Shown: positions 34,235 through 47,311 of the stretch, piece after piece
Numbering within the stretch: position 1 is the stretch's first letter
Layout of the letters: every line of letters starts with the position of its first letter
Assembly (NCBI RefSeq): GCF_030063335.1
Contig: NZ_JASISW010000014.1
Coordinates: 1 to 64,000 of the forward strand
Direction of reading: 5' to 3'
DNA from: Rhodococcus sp. G-MC3
GTDB lineage: Bacteria; Actinomycetota; Actinomycetes; Mycobacteriales; Mycobacteriaceae
DNA length: 64,000 bases
Position numbers and translations under genes: made by a program
The notes under the pieces: generated by a model
Database searches by the model: none
What the model was told of the DNA's origin: nothing
Seen by the model: the letters and a program-made list of their open reading frames with translations, nothing else

Positions 34235-35476
34235 GTGAGCAAGCCGCTTACAGAAGGCACCGCGAGCGGAGTGATCGGCGCAGTTGCGCAAGAGAATCCG
34301 TCTGCAGGCGCCAGAGAAGACAAGTCGAAGCTGGTCGCCAACAAAGGTGCGCAATTCACCTCGTACGACGTCAACGCATTCGAGGTTCCGTCGGGCCGTG
34401 ACGAGTTGTGGCGCTTCACTCCGTTGCGACGCCTCCGCGGTCTGCACGACGGCTCCGCCGTGGCAACCGGCTCGGCCGACATCGCTGTTCTCGACGCTTC
34501 GATCGCCGAAGGCGTCACCGTCGAGACGGTTGGGCGCGACGACGCCCGTCTCGGTGTCGCTGGAGTTCCAGCCGATCGGATTGCAGCCCAGGCTTACTCT
34601 GCGTTCACCGATGCGACGATAGTGTCCGTTGCAGCCGAGAACGAGCTCGCCGAACCGGTGCAGATCACCGTCACCGGGCCCGGCGTAGGCGCCGTCTCCT
34701 ACGGCCACCTGCAAATTCGGGTCGGAAAATTCGCGAAGGCCACGGTCGTGATCGATCAGATCGGCAGCGGAACCTACGCCGAAAACATCGAATTCATCCT
34801 CGACGACAGTGCGAATTTGTCGGTAGTTCTGCTTCAGGACTGGCAATCCGACGCCGTTCACGTCGCTGCGCACCATGCGCGCCTCGGTCGTGACGCCGTG
34901 CTGCGGCACTTCAACGTCTCGCTTGGCGGTGATCTTGTCCGCGTCAGTCCCACCGTGCATTACGACGCTCCCGGCGGTGATGCGGAGTTGCTGGGTCTCT
35001 ACTTTGCCGATGCCGGTCAGCACCTCGAGCAGAGGCTCCTGGTCGACCACACTGCCCCCAAGTGCAAGTCCAATGTTCTGTACAAGGGTGCGCTGCAAGG
35101 CGAAACCGGACCTGGCTCGGTCGACGCGCACACCGTCTGGATCGGTGACGTTCTAATCCGCGCCGGTGCCGAGGACACCAGTACGTTCGAATTCAACCGC
35201 AACCTGGTGCTCACCGATGGTGCGCGTGCCGATTCGGTGCCGAACCTCGAAATTGAAACCGGCGAGATTCTCGGTGCCGGTCACGCTAGCGCGACTGGGC
35301 GATTCGACGACGAGCAGCTGTTCTACCTACGCGCTCGCGGCATCTCCGAGGACGCAGCGCGGCGACTTATCGTGCGTGGTTTCTTCCACGAAATCATCGA
35401 TCGTATCCCGGTACCTGCGATCCGTGAGCGCCTCGATGCCGCGATCGAGACCGAACTCGCCGTCACCGGCGTCTGA
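34235..35476 (+). CDS. sufD: Fe-S assembly subunit SufD
   Basis: SufD pairs with SufB in the SufBCD scaffold. The 413-residue product has the beta-helix core shared with SufB (QITVTGPGVGAVSYGHLQI, VVLLQDWQSDAVHVAAHH, RVSPTVHYDAPGGDAELLG) and the C-terminal LRARGISEDAARRLIVRGF. The GTG start is immediately after the sufB TAA. Length and motifs are complete. Confidence 0.96.
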   Translation: MSKPLTEGTASGVIGAVAQENPSAGAREDKSKLVANKGAQFTSYDVNAFEVPSGRDELWRFTPLRRLRGLHDGSAVATGSADIAVLDASIAEGVTVETVGRDDARLGVAGVPADRIAAQAYSAFTDATIVSVAAENELAEPVQITVTGPGVGAVSYGHLQIRVGKFAKATVVIDQIGSGTYAENIEFILDDSANLSVVLLQDWQSDAVHVAAHHARLGRDAVLRHFNVSLGGDLVRVSPTVHYDAPGGDAELLGLYFADAGQHLEQRLLVDHTAPKCKSNVLYKGALQGETGPGSVDAHTVWIGDVLIRAGAEDTSTFEFNRNLVLTDGARADSVPNLEIETGEILGAGHASATGRFDDEQLFYLRARGISEDAARRLIVRGFFHEIIDRIPVPAIRERLDAAIETELAVTGV

Positions 35477-35527
35477 TTCATGTGTAGAGCGTTCTGAACT
35501 CTCTCCGAAAACTCGAAGGAATATTTG

Positions 35528-37641
<2,114 letters not shown>

Positions 37642-37642
37642 C

Positions 37643-38098
37643 ATGCGTATGGAGCAGATGTACCAAGAAGTGATCCTCGATCACTACAAGCACCCGCATG
37701 GACGCGGACTCCGCGAACCGTTCGGCGCCGAGGTGCACCACGTCAACCCGACGTGCGGTGACGAGGTCACCCTCCGCGTGCACATCGACGAGGCGGGAAC
37801 CGTCGCCGATGTCTCCTACGACGGCCAAGGATGTTCCATCAGTCAGGCCGCGACGTCGGTCCTCACCGATCAGGTCGTCGGGCTCTCGATCTCCGAAGCC
37901 TTGAAGACCGTCGACGCGTTCAGCGAAATGGTTGGCAGCAGGGGTAGCGTCGAAGGGGACGAGGATGTCATCGGTGACGGAATCGCGTTCGCCGGAGTGT
38001 CGAAGTATCCCGCGCGTGTCAAATGTGCACTGCTCGGGTGGATGGCTTTCAAAGACGCGGTTGTTCGAATAGTCGAAGAATCTCCCGCACGATCTTAG
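37643..38098 (+). CDS. sufU: sulfur relay protein SufU
   Basis: SufU is the zinc-dependent partner that accepts sulfur from SufS. The product of about 151 residues begins MRMEQMYQEVILDHYKHPH and has the three conserved cysteines in NPTCGDE, GQGCSISQAA and RVKCALLGW, with Asp in TCGD as a further zinc ligand. ATG 37643 and ATG 37634 are both possible: AGGGAG is 11 bases from the former but only two from the latter, so the former is used. The 3' spacing to sufT is 12 bases. Confidence 0.93.
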   Translation: MRMEQMYQEVILDHYKHPHGRGLREPFGAEVHHVNPTCGDEVTLRVHIDEAGTVADVSYDGQGCSISQAATSVLTDQVVGLSISEALKTVDAFSEMVGSRGSVEGDEDVIGDGIAFAGVSKYPARVKCALLGWMAFKDAVVRIVEESPARS

Positions 38099-38110
38099 AG
38101 GACAACAATC

Positions 38111-38506
38111 ATGACCGACACACAGCCAGTTCCAGACAATGATGCGGCAGAAGCGACCACCACCGCCCCGGTGTCGCTCACTCCCGAAGAGATCAAGGTG
38201 CTCGAAGACCTGGAAGAAGCGATGCGCGACGTCGTTGACCCCGAACTCGGCATCAACGTCGTCGATCTGGGACTCGTCTACGACATCAATATCGACGCCG
38301 AAGACATTGTCACCCTCGACATGACGCTCACGTCGGCGGCGTGCCCGCTCACCGACGTGATCGAGGACCAGGCAAGGGGAGCGCTCGTCCGGAGCGGGCT
38401 GTGCTCCGATCTGAAGATCAACTGGGTCTGGATGCCGCCATGGGGTCCGGACAAGATCACGGACGACGGTCGCGAGCAGCTGCGGGCTCTGGGCTTCACG
38501 GTGTGA
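38111..38506 (+). CDS. sufT: SufT (DUF59/MIP18-type) Fe-S assembly factor
   Basis: SufT proteins are small DUF59 factors involved in maturation of Fe-S proteins. The 131-residue protein has the family core EAMRDVVDPELGINVVDLGL and TSAACPLTDVIEDQ, with Cys in ACPLTD conserved. GAGGACAACAATC before the ATG includes a weak GAGG ribosome binding site. It ends the suf operon and is followed by a strong hairpin. Confidence 0.94.
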   Translation: MTDTQPVPDNDAAEATTTAPVSLTPEEIKVLEDLEEAMRDVVDPELGINVVDLGLVYDINIDAEDIVTLDMTLTSAACPLTDVIEDQARGALVRSGLCSDLKINWVWMPPWGPDKITDDGREQLRALGFTV

Positions 38507-38519
38507 CGTAACCCAGCAG

Positions 38520-38549
38520 ACGCTGGTCCACATGATTGTGGGCCAGCGT
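38520..38549. terminator. bidirectional terminator between sufT and ku
   Basis: A 12-base stem (38520-38531 with 38538-38549, one G-U pair) and a 6-base loop lie between the convergent sufT and ku genes, 13 bases after the sufT stop. A short TTTA follows on the plus strand. Well placed to end both transcripts. Confidence 0.75.
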
Positions 38550-38576
38550 TTACTGTGCTGACATGATCGCCCGAAG

Positions 38577-39533
38577 TCAGGCGCGTTTTTGAGTTTCGGC
38601 GTTCTTGGATGCGGCAGCCTTCGTGGCTGCCGCTTTTTTGGCGGGTGTCTTGGTGGCAGTGGCCTTCTTCGCTTGTGCTTTCTTGGCGGGGGACTTCTTC
38701 GCGGGCTCGGTGTTGGTCTCCGGCGCACTCTTGGCGTTCTTGCCAGCAGCTTCGACGCTGCGCTGCAGGGCAGCGACCAAGTCGACGACCTCTGCATCCT
38801 CGCCGTCGTCGGATGATTCTTCCTCGGTGTGGACCACTTTTTCGCCGCCGTTGGCGATGGTGTCGTCGATAAGCTTGCGTAGCTCGATCTGGTAGTCGTC
38901 GGTATATTCGGTCGGATCGAGATCCGAGGACATGCTCTCGACGAGCGACGTTGCCATCTTCACTTCTTGTGGACGCGCCTTGGGCGCATCGTCGAGCGAG
39001 GGGAATTCCGCGGCCCGCACTTCATCGGGCCACAGGAGCGTCTGGATCACCAGGACGTCGCCGCGCACCCGCAGCGCGGCCAGTCGCGTCTTTTGGCGAA
39101 GCGTGAAGTGCACCAACGCGGTGCGTTCGGTTTCCAGCAAGGTCTGCCGCAGCAGAACGTAGGCCTTGGGGGACGACGAGTCCGGCTCGAGGAAATAGCT
39201 TTTGTCGAACAGGATCGGGTCGATTTGGTCGGTCGGTACGAACTCCAGAACCGGAATTTCGTGCTTCTCGGCTGCGGGTAGTTTGTCGAAGTCCTCGTCG
39301 GTCAGGATCACGCGCTCGCCATCGGGAGAGTCGTATGCCTTGTCGATGTCGGCGAACTGGACCGACTTTCCGCATTCACTACAGATACGGTCGTATTTGA
39401 TTCGCCCACCGTCCTTGCCATGGACCTGGTGAAACCGAATGTCGTGTGTCTCGGTCGCCGAGTACACCTTCACCGGGACATTGACGAGCCCGAAGGCGAT
39501 CGATCCCTTCCAAATGGAACGCATGGGGTTCAT
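38577..39533 (-). CDS. ku: non-homologous end joining protein Ku
   Basis: Bacterial Ku binds DNA ends as a homodimer and recruits LigD. The 318-residue product starts with MRSIWKGSIAFGLVNVPVKV and contains YDRICSECGKSV and the conserved bridge LEFVPTDQIDPI. After about residue 255 it has a long Lys/Ala-rich tail with repeated AKK/TPAKK units, a DNA-binding extension known from several bacterial Ku proteins. ATG 39533 is used because GATTCT lies eight bases upstream; ATG 39524 is also possible. No ligD is in the window. The location beside a lycopene cyclase is unlike M. tuberculosis. Confidence 0.93.
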   Translation of the reverse strand: MNPMRSIWKGSIAFGLVNVPVKVYSATETHDIRFHQVHGKDGGRIKYDRICSECGKSVQFADIDKAYDSPDGERVILTDEDFDKLPAAEKHEIPVLEFVPTDQIDPILFDKSYFLEPDSSSPKAYVLLRQTLLETERTALVHFTLRQKTRLAALRVRGDVLVIQTLLWPDEVRAAEFPSLDDAPKARPQEVKMATSLVESMSSDLDPTEYTDDYQIELRKLIDDTIANGGEKVVHTEEESSDDGEDAEVVDLVAALQRSVEAAGKNAKSAPETNTEPAKKSPAKKAQAKKATATKTPAKKAAATKAAASKNAETQKRA

Positions 39534-39548
39534 GATTCACGAGAATCA
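39533..39548. promoter_or_regulatory. palindrome at the ku start
   Basis: TGATTC-ACGA-GAATCA is a perfect 6-base inverted repeat with a 4-base spacer. It touches the first base of the ku ATG and contains the candidate -10 (GATTCT on the minus strand, 39547-39542). Suitable as an operator for a repressor of ku. Confidence 0.45.
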
Positions 39549-39584
39549 CGTGCGGTGTCGACTGAACCGCTGAGCAACCGGCCC

Positions 39585-39642
39585 TTGTTTCACGAATTGA
39601 CCCCCTGATTGCACCAATTGACCCTGATTTCACGAATTGAGC
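39585..39642. repeat. three imperfect tandem repeats upstream of ku
   Basis: Three units close to TGATTTCACGAATTGACCC follow one another at 39585-39605, 39606-39624 and 39625-39642, with a period of 19-20 bases. The last covers the lycopene cyclase stop codon. They lie 52-109 bases before the ku ATG. They could be binding sites for a regulator of ku or the end of a lost IS21-like element, whose termini carry such iterated sequences; I see no transposase. Confidence 0.6.
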
Positions 39643-40763
39643 ACTGTCCGGGCGATGGCCAGGCGCGTGGCGGTGGGTAGCGTGGGAAACATTCGAATCA
39701 TCGCGTGGACGGTGCCCGCCGCGTCGGAACGACCGGACAGGTACGACGCCTGAAGCGCAACCGGCAGGTCGAAAAAGCTTGCGAAGAACTGCGGAACCAG
39801 AGCTGGATCGAGAGCGAGTGCGGTTTTGAGTCCGAGATTGCGAAGTCGCTGTACCGCCCAGATCTGGAGCGATCCGACGCGCCTGCCTCGGCGTACTGCG
39901 TCGACCAGGTCGTCCACGGCGGCAAGAGATGCCGCAACGCTGTAGCCGGTGGCTGGGTGCATCATCGGAGAACGCGAACCGAATCTGACGACGTCATCTT
40001 CGCCCAGCTTCCTCGGCGGCGGTTGAACGGGGAATCGCACTCGTTCGACCGACTCGGAACCGGACAGGACGAGTCCCCGTGCTCGTAGTCGGATGTGAAG
40101 CCTGTCGCGGAGGACACGGATGTCCAGCGCGGGTCGACCGACCAGACACGTCTCCTCGAGCAGGATCGACTCCTCGCTCGAGCGGACGGTGTACAGAAAG
40201 CTCGGTACTGCGCCCGGGTCGGTGCCGTTGTCGTGCCGCCAATCCATGAACCACGCTCCCGCCGACTCCAGCAGCGGCTCGGCAACCTCGCGTGGGACGA
40301 TCACGCCGTAGGCAGTCTGCTCGGCGAGCCTGGGCATTCCGATCGTCCCCCGTGCATCGACAACGGTGGCTCCCGAGACGATCGTGCCGTCCGTCAACGT
40401 CACGTCGCTCGATGTGATGCGTTGTGCGGTGCCGGTCACCAACCGGGCGTTGTCGACCCTGAGCGCGGTCTGCAGGGCCAGCGTGTCGAGCACGCAGTAA
40501 GTCCTATCGATCGACTGCCTGCGGGTGGTCCACACTGCCGGATCGTCGGTGCTGGTGCCGATGACGGATGCTGGAAGCCAGAACGGGAGCTCGTCTTTCC
40601 ACGCCGAATACGTCGGTGTCCAGCGCCGATCGGGATTGGGGTCGACAGCAATCACATCGAGACCGTGCGCTGATGCCCGATGCGTCAGTGCTCGCCCCGC
40701 CGGGCCGAGGCCGACTACAACCAAATCGGCAGTGGCGCGACCAGTGGCTGGAGGGTGGCTCAC
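39630..40763 (-). CDS. crtLb: lycopene cyclase (CrtL-b type)
   Basis: The enzyme cyclises the ends of lycopene (or of a related carotene) in carotenoid synthesis. The 377-residue flavoprotein has an N-terminal FAD-binding start DLVVVGLGPAGRAL, the YSAWKDEL segment, the VVDARG motif and the diagnostic LLEETCLVGRP (FLEET-like) of plant-type cyclases, then HPATGYSVA. Rhodococcus is known to use a CrtL-b type monocyclase. The GTG start overlaps the SDR stop (GTGA), so the two are coupled. Other carotenoid genes are not in the window. Confidence 0.87.
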   Translation of the reverse strand: MSHPPATGRATADLVVVGLGPAGRALTHRASAHGLDVIAVDPNPDRRWTPTYSAWKDELPFWLPASVIGTSTDDPAVWTTRRQSIDRTYCVLDTLALQTALRVDNARLVTGTAQRITSSDVTLTDGTIVSGATVVDARGTIGMPRLAEQTAYGVIVPREVAEPLLESAGAWFMDWRHDNGTDPGAVPSFLYTVRSSEESILLEETCLVGRPALDIRVLRDRLHIRLRARGLVLSGSESVERVRFPVQPPPRKLGEDDVVRFGSRSPMMHPATGYSVAASLAAVDDLVDAVRRGRRVGSLQIWAVQRLRNLGLKTALALDPALVPQFFASFFDLPVALQASYLSGRSDAAGTVHAMIRMFPTLPTATRLAIARTVLNS

Positions 40764-41548
40764 AGCCCGCCGGTTGCTAGCAGCCCGCCGTCGACCCGAA
40801 TGGTCTCACCGGTGATCCACGAGGATTCGTCGGAGACGAGAAAGCCGACGAGACTTGCCACGTCCTCCGGGTTTCCCAGTCGCTTCATCGGATATACCGA
40901 TGCAGCCTTGTCCTCGCCACCGGCAACCAGTGCCTCGGCGAATTTGGTTTTGACCACGCCCGGTGCCACCGCATTGATGCGGATGGACGGGCCGAGCTGC
41001 CAGGCGAGTTCTTCGGTGAGCCGGATGAGAGCTGCCTTCGATGCTCCGTATGCCGCAATGACACCGGTCGAGCGCAGTCCGGCCACACTCGCGATGTTGA
41101 CGATAGCGCCGCCGTGTTCGCCCATCCAGTTGTGGTAAGCCTCCTGCACGAACCCGAGCGTTGCGACGACGTTGGTGTCGAAGATCTTCTTCACGCCGTC
41201 GAGATCGGCGTCCATGAGGGGTCCGTACACGGGATTGATACCGGTGTTGTTGATCAAGATATCCAATGAACCGAACTTTTCGATCGTCTGTGTCACAGCG
41301 TCGCGGCGGGACTGTGCATCGCCTGCATTGCCGGCGATCGTGAGTACCTCGGCGCCCTCGCCTGCGCCTTCGAGGAGTTCGTCTTTTGCATCGGCGAGCG
41401 GTTCGGGCTTGCGCGCAGTGATGGCTACCCGCGCACCCCGGTTCAACAGTTCGGCAGCGATTGCCTTGCCGATTCCTCTGCTGGCGCCAGTGACGAGAGC
41501 CACTTTCCCGGTGAGATCCCTGTGCTGTGCTGTGTTCGCGGCGGTCAT
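40760..41548 (-). CDS. SDR family oxidoreductase
   Basis: This 262-residue classical short-chain dehydrogenase has the cofactor motif VTGASRGIGKAIA, the NNTGIN segment, catalytic Ser in NIASVAG and the YGASKAAL active-site Tyr-Lys pair, plus C-terminal WITGETIRVDGG. The Arg after the glycine motif suggests NADP(H). Substrate is unknown. It precedes and overlaps the lycopene cyclase gene, but a role in carotenoid metabolism is only suggested by that arrangement; homologues exist beside unrelated genes. Confidence 0.85.
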   Translation of the reverse strand: MTAANTAQHRDLTGKVALVTGASRGIGKAIAAELLNRGARVAITARKPEPLADAKDELLEGAGEGAEVLTIAGNAGDAQSRRDAVTQTIEKFGSLDILINNTGINPVYGPLMDADLDGVKKIFDTNVVATLGFVQEAYHNWMGEHGGAIVNIASVAGLRSTGVIAAYGASKAALIRLTEELAWQLGPSIRINAVAPGVVKTKFAEALVAGGEDKAASVYPMKRLGNPEDVASLVGFLVSDESSWITGETIRVDGGLLATGGL

Positions 41549-41606
41549 GAGCGAGACGTTACCGGGGTCACCGTCCGACTTGGTGAGAGCATGGCCGTCG
41601 AGGGTC

Positions 41607-41618
41607 TAAAATGAGAGG
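41607..41618 (+). promoter_or_regulatory. -10 element upstream of the ABC-F gene
   Basis: TAAAAT (41607-41612) is the best -10 match in the divergent gap, with TTGGTG at 41580-41585 (21-base spacer) as a poor -35. Transcription from it would start near 41619 and give a leader of about 87 bases before GTG 41706. In that leader an ATG at 41653 opens an 18-codon frame whose TGA overlaps the GTG. Confidence 0.45.
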
Positions 41619-41705
41619 TTGCTCGTGCCGCACCCCGGCGTCGTCGCTCGCGATGGCTTTTTCTTTACATTCAGTCACCAGTCGTTCAACCCTAGGAGCA
41701 TCCGC

Positions 41706-43337
41706 GTGATCACCGCCACCGACTTGGAAGTTCGTGCCGGTGTCCGCACGTTGCTCTCGGCCCCAGGACCCGCCCTTCGCATACAGGCCGGTGATCGAAT
41801 CGGCCTCGTCGGCCGTAACGGTGCAGGCAAGACTACGACACTGCGCATCCTCGCGGGCGAGAGTGAGCCGTACGCGGGTCACGTCGTCCGAACGGGGGAT
41901 CTCGGCTATCTGCCCCAGGACCCCAAGGAAGGCGACCTGGACGTTCTCGCCAAGAACCGCGTCCTGTCCGCCCGCGGACTCGACACGCTGTTACAGCAGA
42001 TGGAGAAGCAGCAGGCGCTGATGGCCGAGGTTGCCGACGAGAACCGTCTCGATCGGGCGGTACGCAAGTACGGCGAGCTGGAGGAGCGCTTCGCTTCGCT
42101 CGGCGGCTACGAGGCGGAGAGCGAGGCTGCTCGCATTTCCAACAGTCTTGGGCTGCCGGACCGAATTTTGAATCAGGCACTGCGCACGCTGTCCGGCGGT
42201 CAGCGTCGACGAGTCGAGTTGGCTCGTATTCTGTTCGCAGCCTCTGACGGCAGTGGCGGACGGTCCGAGACAACGCTGTTGCTCGACGAGCCGACCAACC
42301 ACCTCGACGCCGACTCGATAACCTGGCTCCGCGGCTTTCTGCAGAGCCACGAGGGCGGGTTGGTTGTCATCAGTCACGACGTCGAACTGCTGGGCGATGT
42401 CGTGAACAGAGTGTGGTTCCTTGATGCGGTCCGCGGCGAAGCGGACATCTACAACATGAACTGGAAGAAGTACATCGACGCTCGGGCCACGGATGAGCAG
42501 CGCCGTCGTCGTGAGCGTGCCAACGCCGAAAAGAAGGCAGGCGCACTGCGAGTCCAGGCCGCAAAGATGGGCGCCAAGGCAACGAAAGCTGTTGCGGCGC
42601 AAAACATGGCGAAGCGGGCCGACAAGTTGCTCGCGAACCTCGATGCCGAGCGAGTGTCGGACCGGGTCGCCCACATCAGGTTCCCTGAACCTGCCCCGTG
42701 CGGTAAGACTCCGCTGATGGCCAAGAACCTGACCAAGATGTACGGATCGCTGGAGATATTCGCAGGCGTCGACCTCGCGATCGACCGCGGCAGCCGAGTG
42801 GTGGTTCTCGGCCTGAACGGCGCAGGCAAGACAACGCTTCTGCGGATCCTTGCGGGCACCGAGAAGTCCGATTCCGGACAGATCGACCCGGGCCACGGGC
42901 TCCGTGTCGGCTACTTCGCACAGGAACACGACACGCTCGACGACGCTGCCTCGGTGTGGGAGAACATCCGCCACGCGGCTCCCGACACGGGGGAGCAAGA
43001 GCTCCGTTCGTTGCTCGGCGCGTTCATGTTCACTGGTCCGCAGCTGGAACAGCCTGCGGGCACGTTGTCGGGCGGCGAGAAGACTCGTCTCGCCCTGGCC
43101 GGCCTCGTGTCATCAGCGGCCAACGTGCTTCTCCTCGACGAGCCCACCAACAACCTCGACCCGATTTCGCGTGAGCAGGTGCTGGACGCACTGCGCAGTT
43201 ACAAGGGCGCTGTCGTGTTGGTAACGCACGATCCGGGCGCGGCAGAGGCATTGTCACCGGAACGAGTGATTCTTCTTCCTGACGGCACCGAGGACCACTG
43301 GTCTCAGGAGTACCTCGAGTTGATTCAGCTCGCCTGA
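41706..43337 (+). CDS. ABC-F family ATPase (Rv1473-like)
   Basis: ABC-F proteins are soluble tandem ATPases that act on the ribosome and relieve stalled translation or drug block. The 543-residue protein has two nucleotide domains: Walker A GRNGAGKTT and GLNGAGKTTLL, signatures LSGGQRRRVELARIL and LSGGEKTRLALAGLV, Walker B LLLDEPTNHLD and LLLDEPTNNLD. The linker between them is rich in Lys, Ala and Arg. There are no membrane segments. GTG 41706 has AGGAG seven bases upstream. It may be a housekeeping ribosome factor; antibiotic resistance cannot be inferred from sequence alone. Confidence 0.92.
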   Translation: MITATDLEVRAGVRTLLSAPGPALRIQAGDRIGLVGRNGAGKTTTLRILAGESEPYAGHVVRTGDLGYLPQDPKEGDLDVLAKNRVLSARGLDTLLQQMEKQQALMAEVADENRLDRAVRKYGELEERFASLGGYEAESEAARISNSLGLPDRILNQALRTLSGGQRRRVELARILFAASDGSGGRSETTLLLDEPTNHLDADSITWLRGFLQSHEGGLVVISHDVELLGDVVNRVWFLDAVRGEADIYNMNWKKYIDARATDEQRRRRERANAEKKAGALRVQAAKMGAKATKAVAAQNMAKRADKLLANLDAERVSDRVAHIRFPEPAPCGKTPLMAKNLTKMYGSLEIFAGVDLAIDRGSRVVVLGLNGAGKTTLLRILAGTEKSDSGQIDPGHGLRVGYFAQEHDTLDDAASVWENIRHAAPDTGEQELRSLLGAFMFTGPQLEQPAGTLSGGEKTRLALAGLVSSAANVLLLDEPTNNLDPISREQVLDALRSYKGAVVLVTHDPGAAEALSPERVILLPDGTEDHWSQEYLELIQLA

Positions 43338-43498
43338 TCTCCGCGATGGTCGTGCGATTCGAGGGCGTCGGGAGTTTCGCTTGTTCCCTCGTGCCGCAGA
43401 TGGTCGTCCTCTACCCTGAGTCGGGGGGTATTGGTGAGTGCGGGTCCCGAGGGTCGCTCCACGGGCTCGCTCCTGGTCATCGCTGACTGGAGGAACCC

Positions 43499-43774
43499 AT
43501 GGCGCGTACGCGAGTTCGAACGACCGGGAAGAATGACGACGTCCGTGGACGCGGGGGCGCGCGGGAGTCGTCGTACGTCAAGGGCGCTCGTATCACTGGT
43601 GATTCCCGTGATCGGTTGCAGTCGTCTCTCAAGGAGCTTTACGAGAGCGGAGCCAGTATCAGGTCCTTGGCCACTAGTACAGGGCGCTCGTACGGGTTCG
43701 TGCACAAAGTGCTTGCCGAGTCAGGGACCGTACTGCGCGCACGCGGGGGGCCCAACCGCAAGCGCGCGCAGTAA
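43499..43774 (+). CDS. small helix-turn-helix protein (Rv1473A-like)
   Basis: A 91-residue basic protein. After a disordered Arg/Gly-rich start the segment LKELYESGASIRSLATSTGRSYGFVHKVL has the form of a helix-turn-helix, and the end is again basic (RARGGPNRKRAQ). GGAGG stands before ATG 43499. A similar small gene follows the ABC-F gene in mycobacteria. It is likely a nucleoid-associated or regulatory DNA-binding protein; its targets are unknown. It converges with acnR. Confidence 0.8.
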   Translation: MARTRVRTTGKNDDVRGRGGARESSYVKGARITGDSRDRLQSSLKELYESGASIRSLATSTGRSYGFVHKVLAESGTVLRARGGPNRKRAQ

Positions 43775-43809
43775 CACCCCGCGCGCAGTACGCAGTGCCC
43801 TCGGCGCAA

Positions 43810-44385
43810 TCAGTGCGGCGCGTCCGACTTGCGTACCGACTCTTCGACCAAATCGAGAACGGCAGACAGGTTTGGGCCGCTCTGCCCGGACGCGATGCGC
43901 GCGACGAGTCCGTCGAGCACGAGGTCGAGATACTCGACCATGACTTCCTGAGGCACATCGTCGCGCAGTCGGCCCGCTGTCTTCTGACGTTCGAGACGAG
44001 CGTGTGTGGCGTCGGTGAGTTCGGCGGATTTCTCGGACCAACTCTCGCGGAATTCAGGGTCGGTGCGAAGCCGACGTGCTATCTCCAGCCGAGTACCGAG
44101 CCACTCGAAGCTGTCCGGTTGCTCCAGGATGTCGCGCATTACCTGCACGAGACCCTGTGTGGCAGCGACCTCGGCCATGCGTCGCGCGTCTTCCTGCGCC
44201 AACGCAAGAAACAGGCCGTCCTTGTCCTTGAAGTGGTGGAAGATCGCACCGCGTGAGAGTCCGGTGGCCTCCTCTAGGCGGCGGACCGTCGCTCCCTCGT
44301 AGCCGAACTCGCCGAAGCATCGGCGTGCGCCGTCGAGGATCTCGCTCCGCCGCGCGGCCAACTGGTCTTCACTGACCTTGGGCAC
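43810..44385 (-). CDS. acnR: TetR-family repressor of aconitase, AcnR
   Basis: In Corynebacterium glutamicum AcnR represses acn and responds to citrate with magnesium. The 191-residue protein here has a TetR N-terminal domain (ILDGARRCFGEFGYEGATV, then the HTH LEEATGLSRGAIFHHFKDK) and a helical ligand domain. It lies directly downstream of acn on the same strand, as in C. glutamicum and mycobacteria, and a site matching the AcnR consensus is present in the acn promoter. The GTG start has AGGAA seven bases upstream. A large hairpin separates it from acn. Confidence 0.9.
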   Translation of the reverse strand: MPKVSEDQLAARRSEILDGARRCFGEFGYEGATVRRLEEATGLSRGAIFHHFKDKDGLFLALAQEDARRMAEVAATQGLVQVMRDILEQPDSFEWLGTRLEIARRLRTDPEFRESWSEKSAELTDATHARLERQKTAGRLRDDVPQEVMVEYLDLVLDGLVARIASGQSGPNLSAVLDLVEESVRKSDAPH

Positions 44386-44417
44386 TGTGTCGTTCCTACT
44401 CTCGGTGAGAAAGTGCT

Positions 44418-44467
44418 CGAGCTGCGATGGACCCGGAAGAACATACTTCCGGGTCCATCGCAGCTCG
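44418..44467 (-). terminator. 22-base perfect stem-loop between acn and acnR
   Basis: Bases 44418-44439 are the exact reverse complement of 44446-44467, leaving a 6-base loop. The structure begins 34 bases after the acn stop and ends 33 bases before the acnR start. It could end most acn transcription or stabilise the acn 3' end, lowering acnR expression relative to acn. No U-run follows. Confidence 0.75.
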
Positions 44468-44500
44468 ATCGGATCAGTACATATTTCGGCGGGTAGCCGA

Positions 44501-47311
<2,811 letters not shown>

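Noticed and set aside
39534-39629. intact insertion sequence near ku
   Set aside because: Only short iterated repeats are present; there is no transposase frame, no target duplication and no paired terminal inverted repeats.
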